DNA from: DATKPC01 sp035524275
GTDB taxonomy: Bacteria > Pseudomonadota > Gammaproteobacteria > Burkholderiales > Burkholderiaceae_F
Reading direction: 5' to 3'
DNA: 27,636 bases
NCBI GenBank assembly: GCA_035524275.1
Contig: DATKPC010000027.1
Location: forward strand, 1-27,636
Shown piece by piece: positions 16,921 through 23,349 of the stretch (its first letter is position 1; each line of letters begins with the position of its first letter). Below the pieces are notes generated by a model. That model did not search any database and had not been told where the DNA came from. It saw only the letters and a program-made list of their open reading frames with translations. Both the position numbers and the translations under genes were made by a program.

Positions 16921-16965
16921 GGCGATAGTTGCGATCGCACCTAGGTATCGCCACGTAGCCTAGGC
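16921..16965. promoter_or_regulatory. Cluster of palindromes upstream of fnr (candidate operators)
   Basis: Within 45 bp there are TGCGATCGCA (16930-16939), ACCTAGGT (16939-16946) and GCCTAGGC (16958-16965), all perfect palindromes, plus a GGCGATA...TATCGCC inverted repeat (16921-16927 and 16946-16952). The two CCTAGG cores are 19 bp apart centre to centre, about two helical turns. They lie about 65-110 bp upstream of the fnr start, where an activator would bind. The adjacent FixJ-like regulator is the natural candidate ligand, but I cannot match the motif to a published box with confidence. Confidence 0.5.
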
Positions 16966-17042
16966 ACGCTAAGGTCCGTTCCCGGCCGCCCGCGGGAAAC
17001 CCTCGGGCCCTATCCGGCTTGCGTACCGGCACCCGGCGACGC

Positions 17043-17663
17043 CTACGCGTCGATCAGCGAAACCCCGCCGGCGTTGGCTACCTGCGCCAGCCCCAGGAGC
17101 GTCGTCGCGCCCGTCTTCATCAGGATGTGCGACCGATAGGCCTCCACCGTCCGGTGGCTGATCCCCAGGCGGCGCGCGATCATCTTGTTAGGCAGTCCGG
17201 AAACGGCCAGCGCCAGGACATCGCGCTCGCGATCGGTCAGCGTCGCGAGGGTCCTGCGCAACGCCTCCCGTTCCGCGTCGCTCGCCCGGTCCGAACGGTC
17301 GCGGTCCAGCGCGGCACGGACGCTGTCGAGCAGCAGCCGGGCATCGACCGGTTTTGTCAGGAAGTCGACCGCGCCGGCCTTGATCGCCCGCACCGTCGTC
17401 GGGATGTCGCCGTGCGCCGTCAGGAAGACGATCGGAACGCGGACTTCGCGCCGCTTCAGTTCTTCCTGCAGTTGCGGGCCGCTCAGTTCCGGCATTCTCA
17501 CGTCGAGCACGATGCAACCCGGCCGATGCGGATCGAACGCGTCGAGGAACGCCTTCGAGCTCGCGAACGTCTCGACCGCGTAGCCGGCGCTCTCCAGCAG
17601 CATCGCCAGGCCGTCGCGCACCGCAACGTCGTCGTCGACGATGAAGACCGTGGCCTCGCTCAT
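17043..17663 (-). CDS. FixJ-family response regulator
   Basis: This 206-residue protein has an N-terminal receiver domain (1-120) and a C-terminal LuxR/GerE-type helix-turn-helix (about 140-200). The receiver keeps the acidic pocket (Asp10-Asp12), phospho-acceptor Asp54 in VLDVRMP, Thr82 and Lys104 in FLTKPVD. LTDRERDVLALAVSGLPNKMIARRLGISHRTVEAYRSHIL is split over 141-180 and is strongly FixJ/TtrR-like. It should be phosphorylated by the kinase directly upstream, whose stop codon overlaps its ATG as ATGA. It precedes fnr in the same direction, the arrangement seen when FixJ activates a fixK/fnr gene in response to oxygen or redox state. The 186-bp gap to fnr contains palindromes. Confidence 0.93.
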   Translation of the reverse strand: MSEATVFIVDDDVAVRDGLAMLLESAGYAVETFASSKAFLDAFDPHRPGCIVLDVRMPELSGPQLQEELKRREVRVPIVFLTAHGDIPTTVRAIKAGAVDFLTKPVDARLLLDSVRAALDRDRSDRASDAEREALRRTLATLTDRERDVLALAVSGLPNKMIARRLGISHRTVEAYRSHILMKTGATTLLGLAQVANAGGVSLIDA

Positions 17664-18940
17664 CGGTCATCCTCCTGTTTGCCGCCGGCCGGCGCCGCGC
17701 CGGGGTCCGGTTCCACGAAGGGCAGCGTGAAGTGGAAGGTCGCGCCTTGGCCGTCGGGCGGCTCGAGCCAGAGGCGCCCTCCGTTCGCCTCGACGAGCGC
17801 ACGACAGATCGCCAGGCCCATTCCGACGCCGTCGGGCTTCGTGCTGAAAAATGGCTCGAATGCGCGCCGCGCCGTGGCGGCATCCAGCCCCGGGCCCGAA
17901 TCGCGCACCGTGACGAGGGCCATCCCCTCTTCGGCCGACGTGCTGATCGTGATCGATATCGAACGCGACTCGATCCCGGCGGCGCGCATCGCCTCGACGC
18001 TGTTGCGCATCAGGTTGACGAGGACCCGTTCGATCTGCATCTGGTTGATGCGGACCGGCCGCAGGTCGGGAGCGAGGTTCACCTCGGCGCGGAACCCGCC
18101 ATAGCCGTCGGATTCGACGACCGCGAGTGCGACCGCGACGACGCCGTTGACATCGACCGCCTCGGTCGCCGTTTCGGCCTTCTGCAGGAACTGCAGCAGT
18201 TCCCGCACGACGCGTCCTGCACGCTGGGCCTGTGCCGCACTCGATTCCAGCGCGTGGCGCAGGCGATCAGGGCGCGGGTTCCCGGCCATCAGCATCCTCT
18301 GCGCCGCCTCGGTATAGGACGCGACGGCGTTCAGCGGCTGGTTCAGGTCGTGCGCGATCGCCGCCGCGGTCTGCGTCGCAACGTGGACCGTCAGCATCTG
18401 CTCCATGCCGCTGCGCAGCCTGCCGATGGCCGCTTCGTCCTCCGAGATGCGGTACTGGGCCCGCATCAGGTCGGTGGTTTCCGTCGTCACGCAGAGGATC
18501 GCGCCCTCGCGGGCGGCGTCACCCCGCAGCGGAAGACCGTCGAGATCGAACCAGTACTGCTCGACGCCCCGCCCGCGATCGAGGTTCAGCTGCAGGTTCG
18601 AGACGTGGGCCTCCTCGCCCCGTTCGCGGACGCGCCGCAGCACCGCGAGCAATTCGCCAGCGGTCGGTGGCGGCCAGACATCCGCGACCGTGCGTCCCAC
18701 GAGGGGTTCCCGGGCGCGCGCTATCGATTGCGCCGCCGGATTCGCGAGGACGTAGCGGAACTCCGGCCCTTCGACGACGGCCAACCCGACCGGCGCGGCG
18801 TCGACGACATGCCGCAGGAGTGCGCGCTGCTGCTCGATCCGGTGCAGCAACTCTCCGCACTCCGCCGCGCCCGCCGCCGCGCCCTGTGCCGTCTTGCGGC
18901 GCGCCGGGGCTCCCGGCTTTCCGGCTCCCCTGGTTGGCAT
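17660..18940 (-). CDS. PAS-domain sensor histidine kinase (FixL-like)
   Basis: This 426-residue kinase is soluble: no transmembrane segment is visible. It has one PAS domain (about 40-158), a HisKA domain with His197 in AAAIAHDLNQPLNAV, and a HATPase_c domain (VLVNLMRNSVEAM, DSGPGL, FEPFFSTKP, GVGMGLAICRALVEANGG). The H-box DLNQPL is the form found in FixL/TtrS-type kinases that pair with FixJ regulators. I do not see the haem-ligand histidine arrangement of rhizobial FixL in the PAS domain, so an oxygen-haem mechanism is not supported; flavin, redox or metabolite sensing remains possible. The basic, Ala-rich N-terminal 25 residues may be disordered. Translation of the regulator is coupled through an ATGA overlap. 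Dyad elements lie 20-90 bp upstream of its start. Confidence 0.9.
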   Translation of the reverse strand: MPTRGAGKPGAPARRKTAQGAAAGAAECGELLHRIEQQRALLRHVVDAAPVGLAVVEGPEFRYVLANPAAQSIARAREPLVGRTVADVWPPPTAGELLAVLRRVRERGEEAHVSNLQLNLDRGRGVEQYWFDLDGLPLRGDAAREGAILCVTTETTDLMRAQYRISEDEAAIGRLRSGMEQMLTVHVATQTAAAIAHDLNQPLNAVASYTEAAQRMLMAGNPRPDRLRHALESSAAQAQRAGRVVRELLQFLQKAETATEAVDVNGVVAVALAVVESDGYGGFRAEVNLAPDLRPVRINQMQIERVLVNLMRNSVEAMRAAGIESRSISITISTSAEEGMALVTVRDSGPGLDAATARRAFEPFFSTKPDGVGMGLAICRALVEANGGRLWLEPPDGQGATFHFTLPFVEPDPGAAPAGGKQEDDR

Positions 18941-18959
18941 CTGCCGACCCGCCCGTGTC

Positions 18960-18991
18960 GCGTGAACCTGTTCGCCAGCTTGGGTTCACGC
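18960..18991. promoter_or_regulatory. Long dyad upstream of the sensor kinase gene
   Basis: There is a perfect 9-bp inverted repeat, GCGTGAACC-N14-GGTTCACGC. It ends 20 bp before the kinase start codon, where it could be an operator for a dimeric regulator or a leader hairpin. No regulator can be assigned by sequence alone. Confidence 0.45.
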
Positions 18992-19015
18992 TAGCCGTTG
19001 GCGCCGGATGCCGTC

Positions 19016-19029
19016 TTGACAACGGTCAA
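19016..19029. promoter_or_regulatory. Fnr/FixK-like dyad TTGAC-N4-GTCAA
   Basis: This is a perfect dyad with exactly the half-site length and 4-bp spacing of the Fnr/FixK consensus TTGAT-N4-ATCAA, differing only by a symmetric T-to-C change (and its complement). It lies about 80 bp upstream of the kinase start, in the gap between the kinase and ltaE. Since an Fnr-type gene is encoded in the same cluster, a feedback site is plausible. Similarity to the consensus is seen; binding is inferred. Confidence 0.45.
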
Positions 19030-19126
19030 CGGCCGCCGGGTCGAGGCGCGGCGGCGGCGGCTCGCGCTTTTTTCCTTCCGCCGGCAGGGTCTGCGCGCCA
19101 GGCGGATTCCGGGCCTCCGATCGTCA

Positions 19127-19157
19127 CTCCCTTCGCCCGCACCAGCGGGAGAAGGAG
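19127..19157. repeat. REP-like hairpin in the ltaE-kinase gap
   Basis: An imperfect stem-loop (CTTCGCCCGC-ACCA-GCGGGAGAAG with flanking CTCC/GAG) lies 60-90 bp beyond the ltaE stop. CCTTCTCCCGC-type palindromes occur as dispersed intergenic repeats in many GC-rich proteobacteria, and this may be one, or the ltaE terminator. Only one copy is in the window. The remainder of 18992-19217 shows nothing else besides the Fnr-like dyad. Confidence 0.4.
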
Positions 19158-19217
19158 CCTTCTGCCGCGGTGTGAATGCTCGTGCGGATGGGTCACAGGA
19201 AGACCCTGCCGCGCGGG

Positions 19218-20243
19218 CTAGGGTCGTGCCGACGCGAAGTGGCGCTCGAACACCTCGATGACCCGCGCGATTCCGGCATCGTCGACGTCCAGGTGCGTCA
19301 CGAAGCGCGTCAGCGGCGCGATGCGCGCGCGGACGCCGGCACGCGCCAGCTCCTCGGCGAGCGCCGGGCACGACGGCGCCGGGACTTCGACGAATACCAT
19401 GTTCGTATGCGGCCCATCGACCCGGAGCCGGTCGATGCGCCTCAACCCGCGCGCGAGGCGCTCGGCGCGCGCATGGTCATCCACGAGGCGGGCGACATGG
19501 TGGTCCAGCGCGTAAAGCGCGGCCGCCGCCAGGATCCCGGACTGGCGCATGGCGCCGCCGAGCATTTTTCGGGGCCGCCGCGCGCGCGCGATGAACTCGC
19601 GGCTGCCCGCCAGCACGGTCCCGGCCGGCGCGCCCAGCCCCTTCGAAAGGCAGACCGAGACGCTGTCGAATCCGCCCGCGACTTCGCGCCCATCGACGCC
19701 GAGCGCCGTGGCCGCATTGAACATCCGGGCGCCATCGAGATGCGTCGCGAGGCCATGGCGACGCGCGAGCGCGAGCGCGTCGCGGCAGTAGGCCAGCGGG
19801 ATCACGCGACCGCCGAGCGTGTTTTCCAGCGCAAGGAGCCGCGTGCGCGGGAAATGCGCGTCGTCCGGCTTGATCGCGGCGGCAATACGGTCGAGCGGCA
19901 ACGTGCCGTCGGCGGCATGCTCGATCGGCTGCGGTTGTATCGATCCGAGCACCGCTGCGCCACCGCCTTCGAACTTGTAGGTGTGCGCCTCCTGGCCGAG
20001 GATCACCTCGTCGCCGCGGGCGCAGTGGGTCATCAGCGCGGCGAGATTGCTCTGCGTCCCGCTGGGGAAGAACAGCGCGTCGTCGAAGCCGAGCCGCTCG
20101 GCGAGCACCGCCTGCAGCCGGTTGACGGTCGGATCGTCGCCAAAGACGTCGTCGCCGACCTCGGCCTCCGCCATCGCGCGGCGCATGGCCGGCGTCGGCC
20201 GCGTCACGGTATCGCTGCGCAGGTCGACGGCGTCATTCGACAT
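19218..20243 (-). CDS. ltaE: Low-specificity L-threonine aldolase
   Basis: This 341-residue PLP enzyme cleaves L-threonine or L-allo-threonine to glycine and acetaldehyde. The Schiff-base lysine is Lys201 in VCLSKGLGAPAG, the PLP-stacking histidine is His87 in QEAHTYKFEGGG, and the N-terminal DLRSDTVTRPTPAMRRAM is diagnostic of the family, as is GSIQPQPI. The chosen ATG (20243) overlaps the last 11 bases of trpE, so the two genes are probably co-transcribed and translationally coupled; longer in-frame starts run deeper into trpE. Glycine/threonine metabolism has no direct tie to tryptophan synthesis, so the pairing is more likely positional than functional. Confidence 0.95.
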   Translation of the reverse strand: MSNDAVDLRSDTVTRPTPAMRRAMAEAEVGDDVFGDDPTVNRLQAVLAERLGFDDALFFPSGTQSNLAALMTHCARGDEVILGQEAHTYKFEGGGAAVLGSIQPQPIEHAADGTLPLDRIAAAIKPDDAHFPRTRLLALENTLGGRVIPLAYCRDALALARRHGLATHLDGARMFNAATALGVDGREVAGGFDSVSVCLSKGLGAPAGTVLAGSREFIARARRPRKMLGGAMRQSGILAAAALYALDHHVARLVDDHARAERLARGLRRIDRLRVDGPHTNMVFVEVPAPSCPALAEELARAGVRARIAPLTRFVTHLDVDDAGIARVIEVFERHFASARP

Positions 20244-21741
20244 CGAAGCCATCCTCGACCTGCTCCGCAGCGCGAAGCACCGCGCGCGCCTTCGCCTCGG
20301 TCTCGCGCCATTCCATCTCCGGCACCGAGTCGGCGACGATCCCCGCCGCGGCCTGCGCGTAAAGCACGTTGTCCTTGAGGATCCCGGTGCGAATCGCGAT
20401 CGCGACGTCCATGTCGCCGGCGAACGACAGGTAGCCCACCGCACCGCCGTAGACGCCGCGCTTCACGGGCTCGATCTCGTCGATGATTTCCATCGCCCTC
20501 ACCTTCGGCGCGCCGGTCAGCGTCCCGGCCGGGAAGGTCGCGCGCAGCACGTCCAGGTTGCCGATGCCCGGCTTGAGCTCGCCCTCGACGTGGCTCACCA
20601 GGTGCATCACGTGCGAGTAGCGCTCGATCACCATCTGCTCGGTGACCTTGACGCTTCCGGTACGGGCAATGCGCCCGATGTCGTTGCGCGCCAGGTCGAT
20701 CAGCATCAGGTGCTCGGCGCGCTCCTTCGGGTCGGCAAGCAGTTCCGCGGCCAGCGCGGCATCCTGCTTCGGCGTGCCGCCGCGCGGGCGGGTCCCCGCG
20801 ATCGGCCGGATCGCGACGACGCGCCGCGACGAGCCGTCGTCCTCGACGCGCGTCTCGCTGCGCACGAGGATCTCCGGCGAGGCGCCGACGATGTGGTGGT
20901 CGCCGAAGTCGTAGTAGTACATGTAGGGCGAGGGATTGAGCGTCCGCAGCGCACGGTACAGCGACAGCGGCGCATCCGCATACGGCTTCGTGATGCGCTG
21001 CCCGATCTGCACCTGCATCACGTCGCCGGCCGCGATGTACTCCTTGCAGCGGGCGACGGCGGCGAGATAGTCGTCCTTCGCGAACTCGCGCGCCTCCGGC
21101 CGGCGCACGCTGGCGCGCGTGTGCGGCGGTTCGATGTGCCGCGACAGGCGTGCCTTCAGTTCGCGCAGGCGCCCCCGGCCGCGCTGGAAGCCCTCCGGTT
21201 GCGACGCGTCGGCATAGACGATCAGGTAGGCGCGGCCGGCCAGGTTGTCGACGACCGCAAGTTCCTCGGTCAACAGCAGGTGGATGTCCGGCAGGCCCAG
21301 GTCGTCCGGCTTGCGCACGCCGGCCAGCTTCTTCTCGAACAGGCGCACGGTGTCGTAGCCGAAATAGCCGGCAAGGCCGCCGCAGAAACGCGGCAGTCCG
21401 GGCTTCAGCGCCACCTTGAACTGCCCGAGGAACTCCTCGATGAACCGGAGCGGGTCGCCGTCGTGGCGCCGGACGACCTGTCCGTCGGTCACGACGTCCG
21501 TGCGGTGCGCGCCGTCGGCGCCGATCGAGCACTGCAGGGCCGTTCGCGCGGGCAGGCCGATGAACGAGAAGCGGCCGAAGCGCTCGCCGCCGACGACCGA
21601 CTCCAGCAGGTAGGAATTGGGGCGGTTCGCGAGCTTCAGGTAAAGCGACAGCGGCGTCTCGAGATCGGCGAAGATCTCGGCGATCAGCGGAATGCGGTTG
21701 TAGCCCTGCGAAGCCAGGGCGCGGAATTCGAGTTCGGTCAT
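20233..21741 (-). CDS. trpE: Anthranilate synthase component I
   Basis: This 502-residue enzyme converts chorismate plus ammonia to anthranilate, the committed step of tryptophan synthesis. The N-terminal regulatory motif SYLLESVVGG (43-52) contains the LLES tryptophan feedback site. The chorismate-binding domain (about 235-490) contains PIAGTRPRGGTP, LIDLARNDIGR, YSHVMHLVSHVEG and FPAGTLTGAPKVRAMEIIDE. The LLES motif and AGTRPRG support TrpE over PabB. The ATG at 21741 has GGAAG six bases upstream. Its amidotransferase partner trpG is not next to it, which is unusual because trpE and trpG are normally adjacent in related genomes. A 10-bp hairpin sits directly before the ribosome-binding site and a candidate leader peptide lies further upstream. 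Confidence 0.97.
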   Translation of the reverse strand: MTELEFRALASQGYNRIPLIAEIFADLETPLSLYLKLANRPNSYLLESVVGGERFGRFSFIGLPARTALQCSIGADGAHRTDVVTDGQVVRRHDGDPLRFIEEFLGQFKVALKPGLPRFCGGLAGYFGYDTVRLFEKKLAGVRKPDDLGLPDIHLLLTEELAVVDNLAGRAYLIVYADASQPEGFQRGRGRLRELKARLSRHIEPPHTRASVRRPEAREFAKDDYLAAVARCKEYIAAGDVMQVQIGQRITKPYADAPLSLYRALRTLNPSPYMYYYDFGDHHIVGASPEILVRSETRVEDDGSSRRVVAIRPIAGTRPRGGTPKQDAALAAELLADPKERAEHLMLIDLARNDIGRIARTGSVKVTEQMVIERYSHVMHLVSHVEGELKPGIGNLDVLRATFPAGTLTGAPKVRAMEIIDEIEPVKRGVYGGAVGYLSFAGDMDVAIAIRTGILKDNVLYAQAAAGIVADSVPEMEWRETEAKARAVLRAAEQVEDGFDVE

Positions 21742-21756
21742 GTCGGGCTTCCGGGA

Positions 21757-21782
21757 CGCGCCGTGCTTCGTGCACAGGCGCG
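21757..21782 (-). promoter_or_regulatory. Hairpin in front of the trpE ribosome-binding site
   Basis: On the trpE transcript the segment forms CGCGCC-U-GUGC-ACGAA-GCAC-GGCGCG, ten base pairs with one bulge, ending about five bases before the Shine-Dalgarno. Its 5' arm (CCGCGCC, 21783-21777) can instead pair over 7 bp with an upstream GGCGCGG (21832-21826). That is the mutually exclusive pairing expected of an attenuator. There is no U-run, so control of translation rather than termination would be expected. High GC makes chance pairing easy. Confidence 0.4.
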
Positions 21783-21867
21783 GCGGGCGGGGTTCGAGGT
21801 CCGGCGGACGGTGCAGGTCAGGCCACCGCGCCACACGGCCACATCGCGGCGAAACGAACGGGCAGTT

Positions 21868-21951
21868 TCAGCGCCGCCAGCGCCAGGCCCCCAGCGCGCG
21901 CCGCCCGTGGCGTGAAGCCCGCGCCTTCCGCGTCGATTCCTGCTCCTGCAT
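21868..21951 (-). CDS. trpL: Candidate trp leader peptide
   Basis: This is a 27-codon reading frame (ATG 21951, TGA 21868) between gph and trpE. It begins MQEQESTRKARASRH and ends GAWRWRR, with tryptophans at 23 and 25 close to the stop. A Shine-Dalgarno-like GAGGG lies four bases upstream. The leader stop is about 126 nt before the trpE start, with alternative RNA pairings in between. Position, two near-adjacent Trp codons and the downstream structures fit ribosome-mediated attenuation of trpE. Against it: only two Trp codons, arginine-rich composition common to random GC-rich frames, and no U-run. I consider it a reasonable candidate, not established. Confidence 0.5.
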   Translation of the reverse strand: MQEQESTRKARASRHGRRALGAWRWRR

Positions 21952-21977
21952 CGGACCCTCGCCTTCCGTCCGCCCCG

Positions 21978-21995
21978 GGCGCGTCGCAACGCGCC
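21978..21995 (-). other. Hairpin between gph and the trp leader
   Basis: A perfect 6-bp inverted repeat (GGCGCG-TCGCAA-CGCGCC) lies 22 bp beyond the gph stop and 27 bp before the candidate leader start. It could separate gph from the trp transcript or be part of the leader fold. There is no T-run, and I see no convincing promoter hexamers in 21952-22016. Confidence 0.35.
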
Positions 21996-22016
21996 ACGGA
22001 ATGCATGCCACGCGCG

Positions 22017-22715
22017 CTACGCGCGCGGCGCCGCCGACGCCTGCCCGATGATCCACTGCGCGGCCTCGTAGACGCCGGAAACTATAGCATCGACACCGGG
22101 CTCGCCTCGGAGTTCGGCGACAGGGCGGTCCTCGTTGTAGCCGGTCGTGACGAGCACGCTACGCGCGCCGGCGGCGTGCGCCGCGAGCGCATCGTTGAGC
22201 GAATCGCCGATGAGGCGGGCGCGCCCGGGTTGCGCGCCGAGCCGCGCACAGGCGGCGATCACGATGTCCGGGTGCGGCTTACCGCGCGCGACGTCGTCGC
22301 CGGCGACGATCGCGTCGAACGACGCTGCCAGGCCGCAGCGCTGCAGCAGCGGGATCGTGAATTCGCGCGGCTTGTTCGTGACGCACGCCATCCCGAAACC
22401 GGCGCCGCGAAGCATCGCGAGCGCCTCCGGGACGCGGTCGAAGACGCGCGCGCGCGTGCCGTTGGTATCGTGGTAGTGGCGGAAGAACGATGCCCGCGCG
22501 CGCGCGAAGGTTTCGTCGTCGAGTTGCCCGTCGAATCGATCGGTGATCGCGCGATGGACGAGGACCACGGCCCCCTTGCCGACGAACGCGGCGATCCGCT
22601 CCGGCGCCAGCGGCGGCAGTCCTTCGTCGGCGCGCATCCGGTTGGCCGCTTCGGCGAGGTCCGGCACGGTGTCCATCAGCGTGCCGTCGAGGTCAATGAG
22701 TATCGACGTGATCAT
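22017..22715 (-). CDS. gph: Phosphoglycolate phosphatase (HAD family)
   Basis: This 232-residue HAD-superfamily hydrolase has the nucleophile motif DLDGTLMDT (Asp8, Asp10), a helical cap domain (about 15-95), CVTNKP (motif II region), KPHPD (motif III lysine) and GDSLNDALAA (motif IV acids). Family and genomic place (before trpE, divergent from apaG) indicate Gph, which dephosphorylates 2-phosphoglycolate from DNA repair or oxygenase side reactions. In related genomes rpe commonly precedes gph here; it is absent, and gph starts 46 bp from the divergent apaG. HAD substrate specificity is hard to read from sequence, so the assignment rests partly on synteny. Confidence 0.9.
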   Translation of the reverse strand: MITSILIDLDGTLMDTVPDLAEAANRMRADEGLPPLAPERIAAFVGKGAVVLVHRAITDRFDGQLDDETFARARASFFRHYHDTNGTRARVFDRVPEALAMLRGAGFGMACVTNKPREFTIPLLQRCGLAASFDAIVAGDDVARGKPHPDIVIAACARLGAQPGRARLIGDSLNDALAAHAAGARSVLVTTGYNEDRPVAELRGEPGVDAIVSGVYEAAQWIIGQASAAPRA

Positions 22716-22730
22716 GGGCGCGGCTAGAAT
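22703..22730 (+). promoter_or_regulatory. Possible apaG promoter
   Basis: A TAGAAT hexamer (22725-22730) has a weak -35 match, TCGACG (22703-22708), 16 bp upstream, and lies about 30 bp before the apaG start. The -35 would fall inside the first codons of the divergent gph gene. Only the -10 is convincing. Confidence 0.4.
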
Positions 22731-22761
22731 TGACGACAGGCGATTCTATTGAAGAAGTCGC

Positions 22762-23136
22762 ATGGCCAAGTACGAATTCACGGTGACGGCGCAGCCGCGC
22801 TTCCTGCCGCAGCATTCCGACCCGGCGGAGGACCGCTACGTCTTCGCCTACACGATACGGATCGTCAACACCGGCGACGTCGCCGCGCGGCTGCTGTCGC
22901 GACACTGGATCATCACCGACGCCCGGCAGCATGTCGAGGAGGTTCGCGGCGAAGGGGTGGTCGGCGAGCAGCCGCGGCTCGACCCCGGCGCGGCCTACGA
23001 ATACACGAGCGGGTGCCCTCTCGAGACTCCCGTGGGCACGATGCGCGGAAGCTACCAGTGCGTCGCCGATGACGGCACCCGCTTCGAGGCCGCGATCCCG
23101 GAATTCGTCCTGTCGATGCCGCGCTCGCTGCATTGA
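22762..23136 (+). CDS. apaG: ApaG (Co2+/Mg2+ efflux-associated protein)
   Basis: This 124-residue protein matches the full ApaG/DUF525 fold, a fibronectin-III-like beta-sandwich. Recognisable segments are VTAQPRFLPQHSDPAEDRYVF split across residues 8-28, YTIRIVNTG, LLSRHWIITDA, the glycine motif RGEGVVGEQP (GxGxxG, about 57-66), YTSGCPLETPVGTMRGSYQC and the C-terminal IPEFVLS. The family has been linked to cobalt resistance and magnesium efflux, but no biochemical activity is firmly established. It is divergent from gph, and its stop is six bases from that of the convergent small membrane gene. Confidence 0.95.
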   Translation: MAKYEFTVTAQPRFLPQHSDPAEDRYVFAYTIRIVNTGDVAARLLSRHWIITDARQHVEEVRGEGVVGEQPRLDPGAAYEYTSGCPLETPVGTMRGSYQCVADDGTRFEAAIPEFVLSMPRSLH

Positions 23137-23142
23137 CGCGGG

Positions 23143-23349
23143 TCAGCGGCGCGCCGGCCCGGCCGCCGTGCCGCGGCGTTCGGGGGGCACCTGCGGATCG
23201 GTGGACGCCCCGTCGGCCGGCGCCGCGTCCATCGACGACGGGCTGGTCGACGACGGATCCGGGCGCGGCCGCCCGTGGAACATCGTCCACCAGATGATGA
23301 ACAGCAGCAGGAAGAGCGCGACGAGCGCCTCGAGGTAGATCAGCCACAT
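23143..23349 (-). CDS. Small single-pass membrane protein of unknown function
   Basis: This 68-residue protein has one strongly hydrophobic segment at the extreme N-terminus (WLIYLEALVALFLLLFIIWW, 2-21) followed by a Pro/Ser/Ala/Asp-rich hydrophilic tail. It would be a bitopic inner-membrane protein or an uncleaved signal anchor. I recognise no family. The ATG at 23349 is supported by AAGGG about six bases upstream and by the hydrophobic segment starting at residue 2. Its start codon overlaps that of mltA on the other strand, so its promoter must lie inside mltA. Coding status rests on the transmembrane pattern and the tight packing between apaG and mltA. Confidence 0.65.
   Translation of the reverse strand: MWLIYLEALVALFLLLFIIWWTMFHGRPRPDPSSTSPSSMDAAPADGASTDPQVPPERRGTAAGPARR

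Noticed and set aside
16857..16940. N-terminal extension of fnr from an upstream start
   Set aside because: The ATG at 16856 has a strong Shine-Dalgarno and gives a constant one-residue offset to all key E. coli Fnr residues; the extension also crosses a hairpin.
18998..19261. Plus-strand frame in the kinase-ltaE gap
   Set aside because: It crosses the palindromic elements and enters ltaE antisense; Arg-rich, no plausible ribosome site or family.
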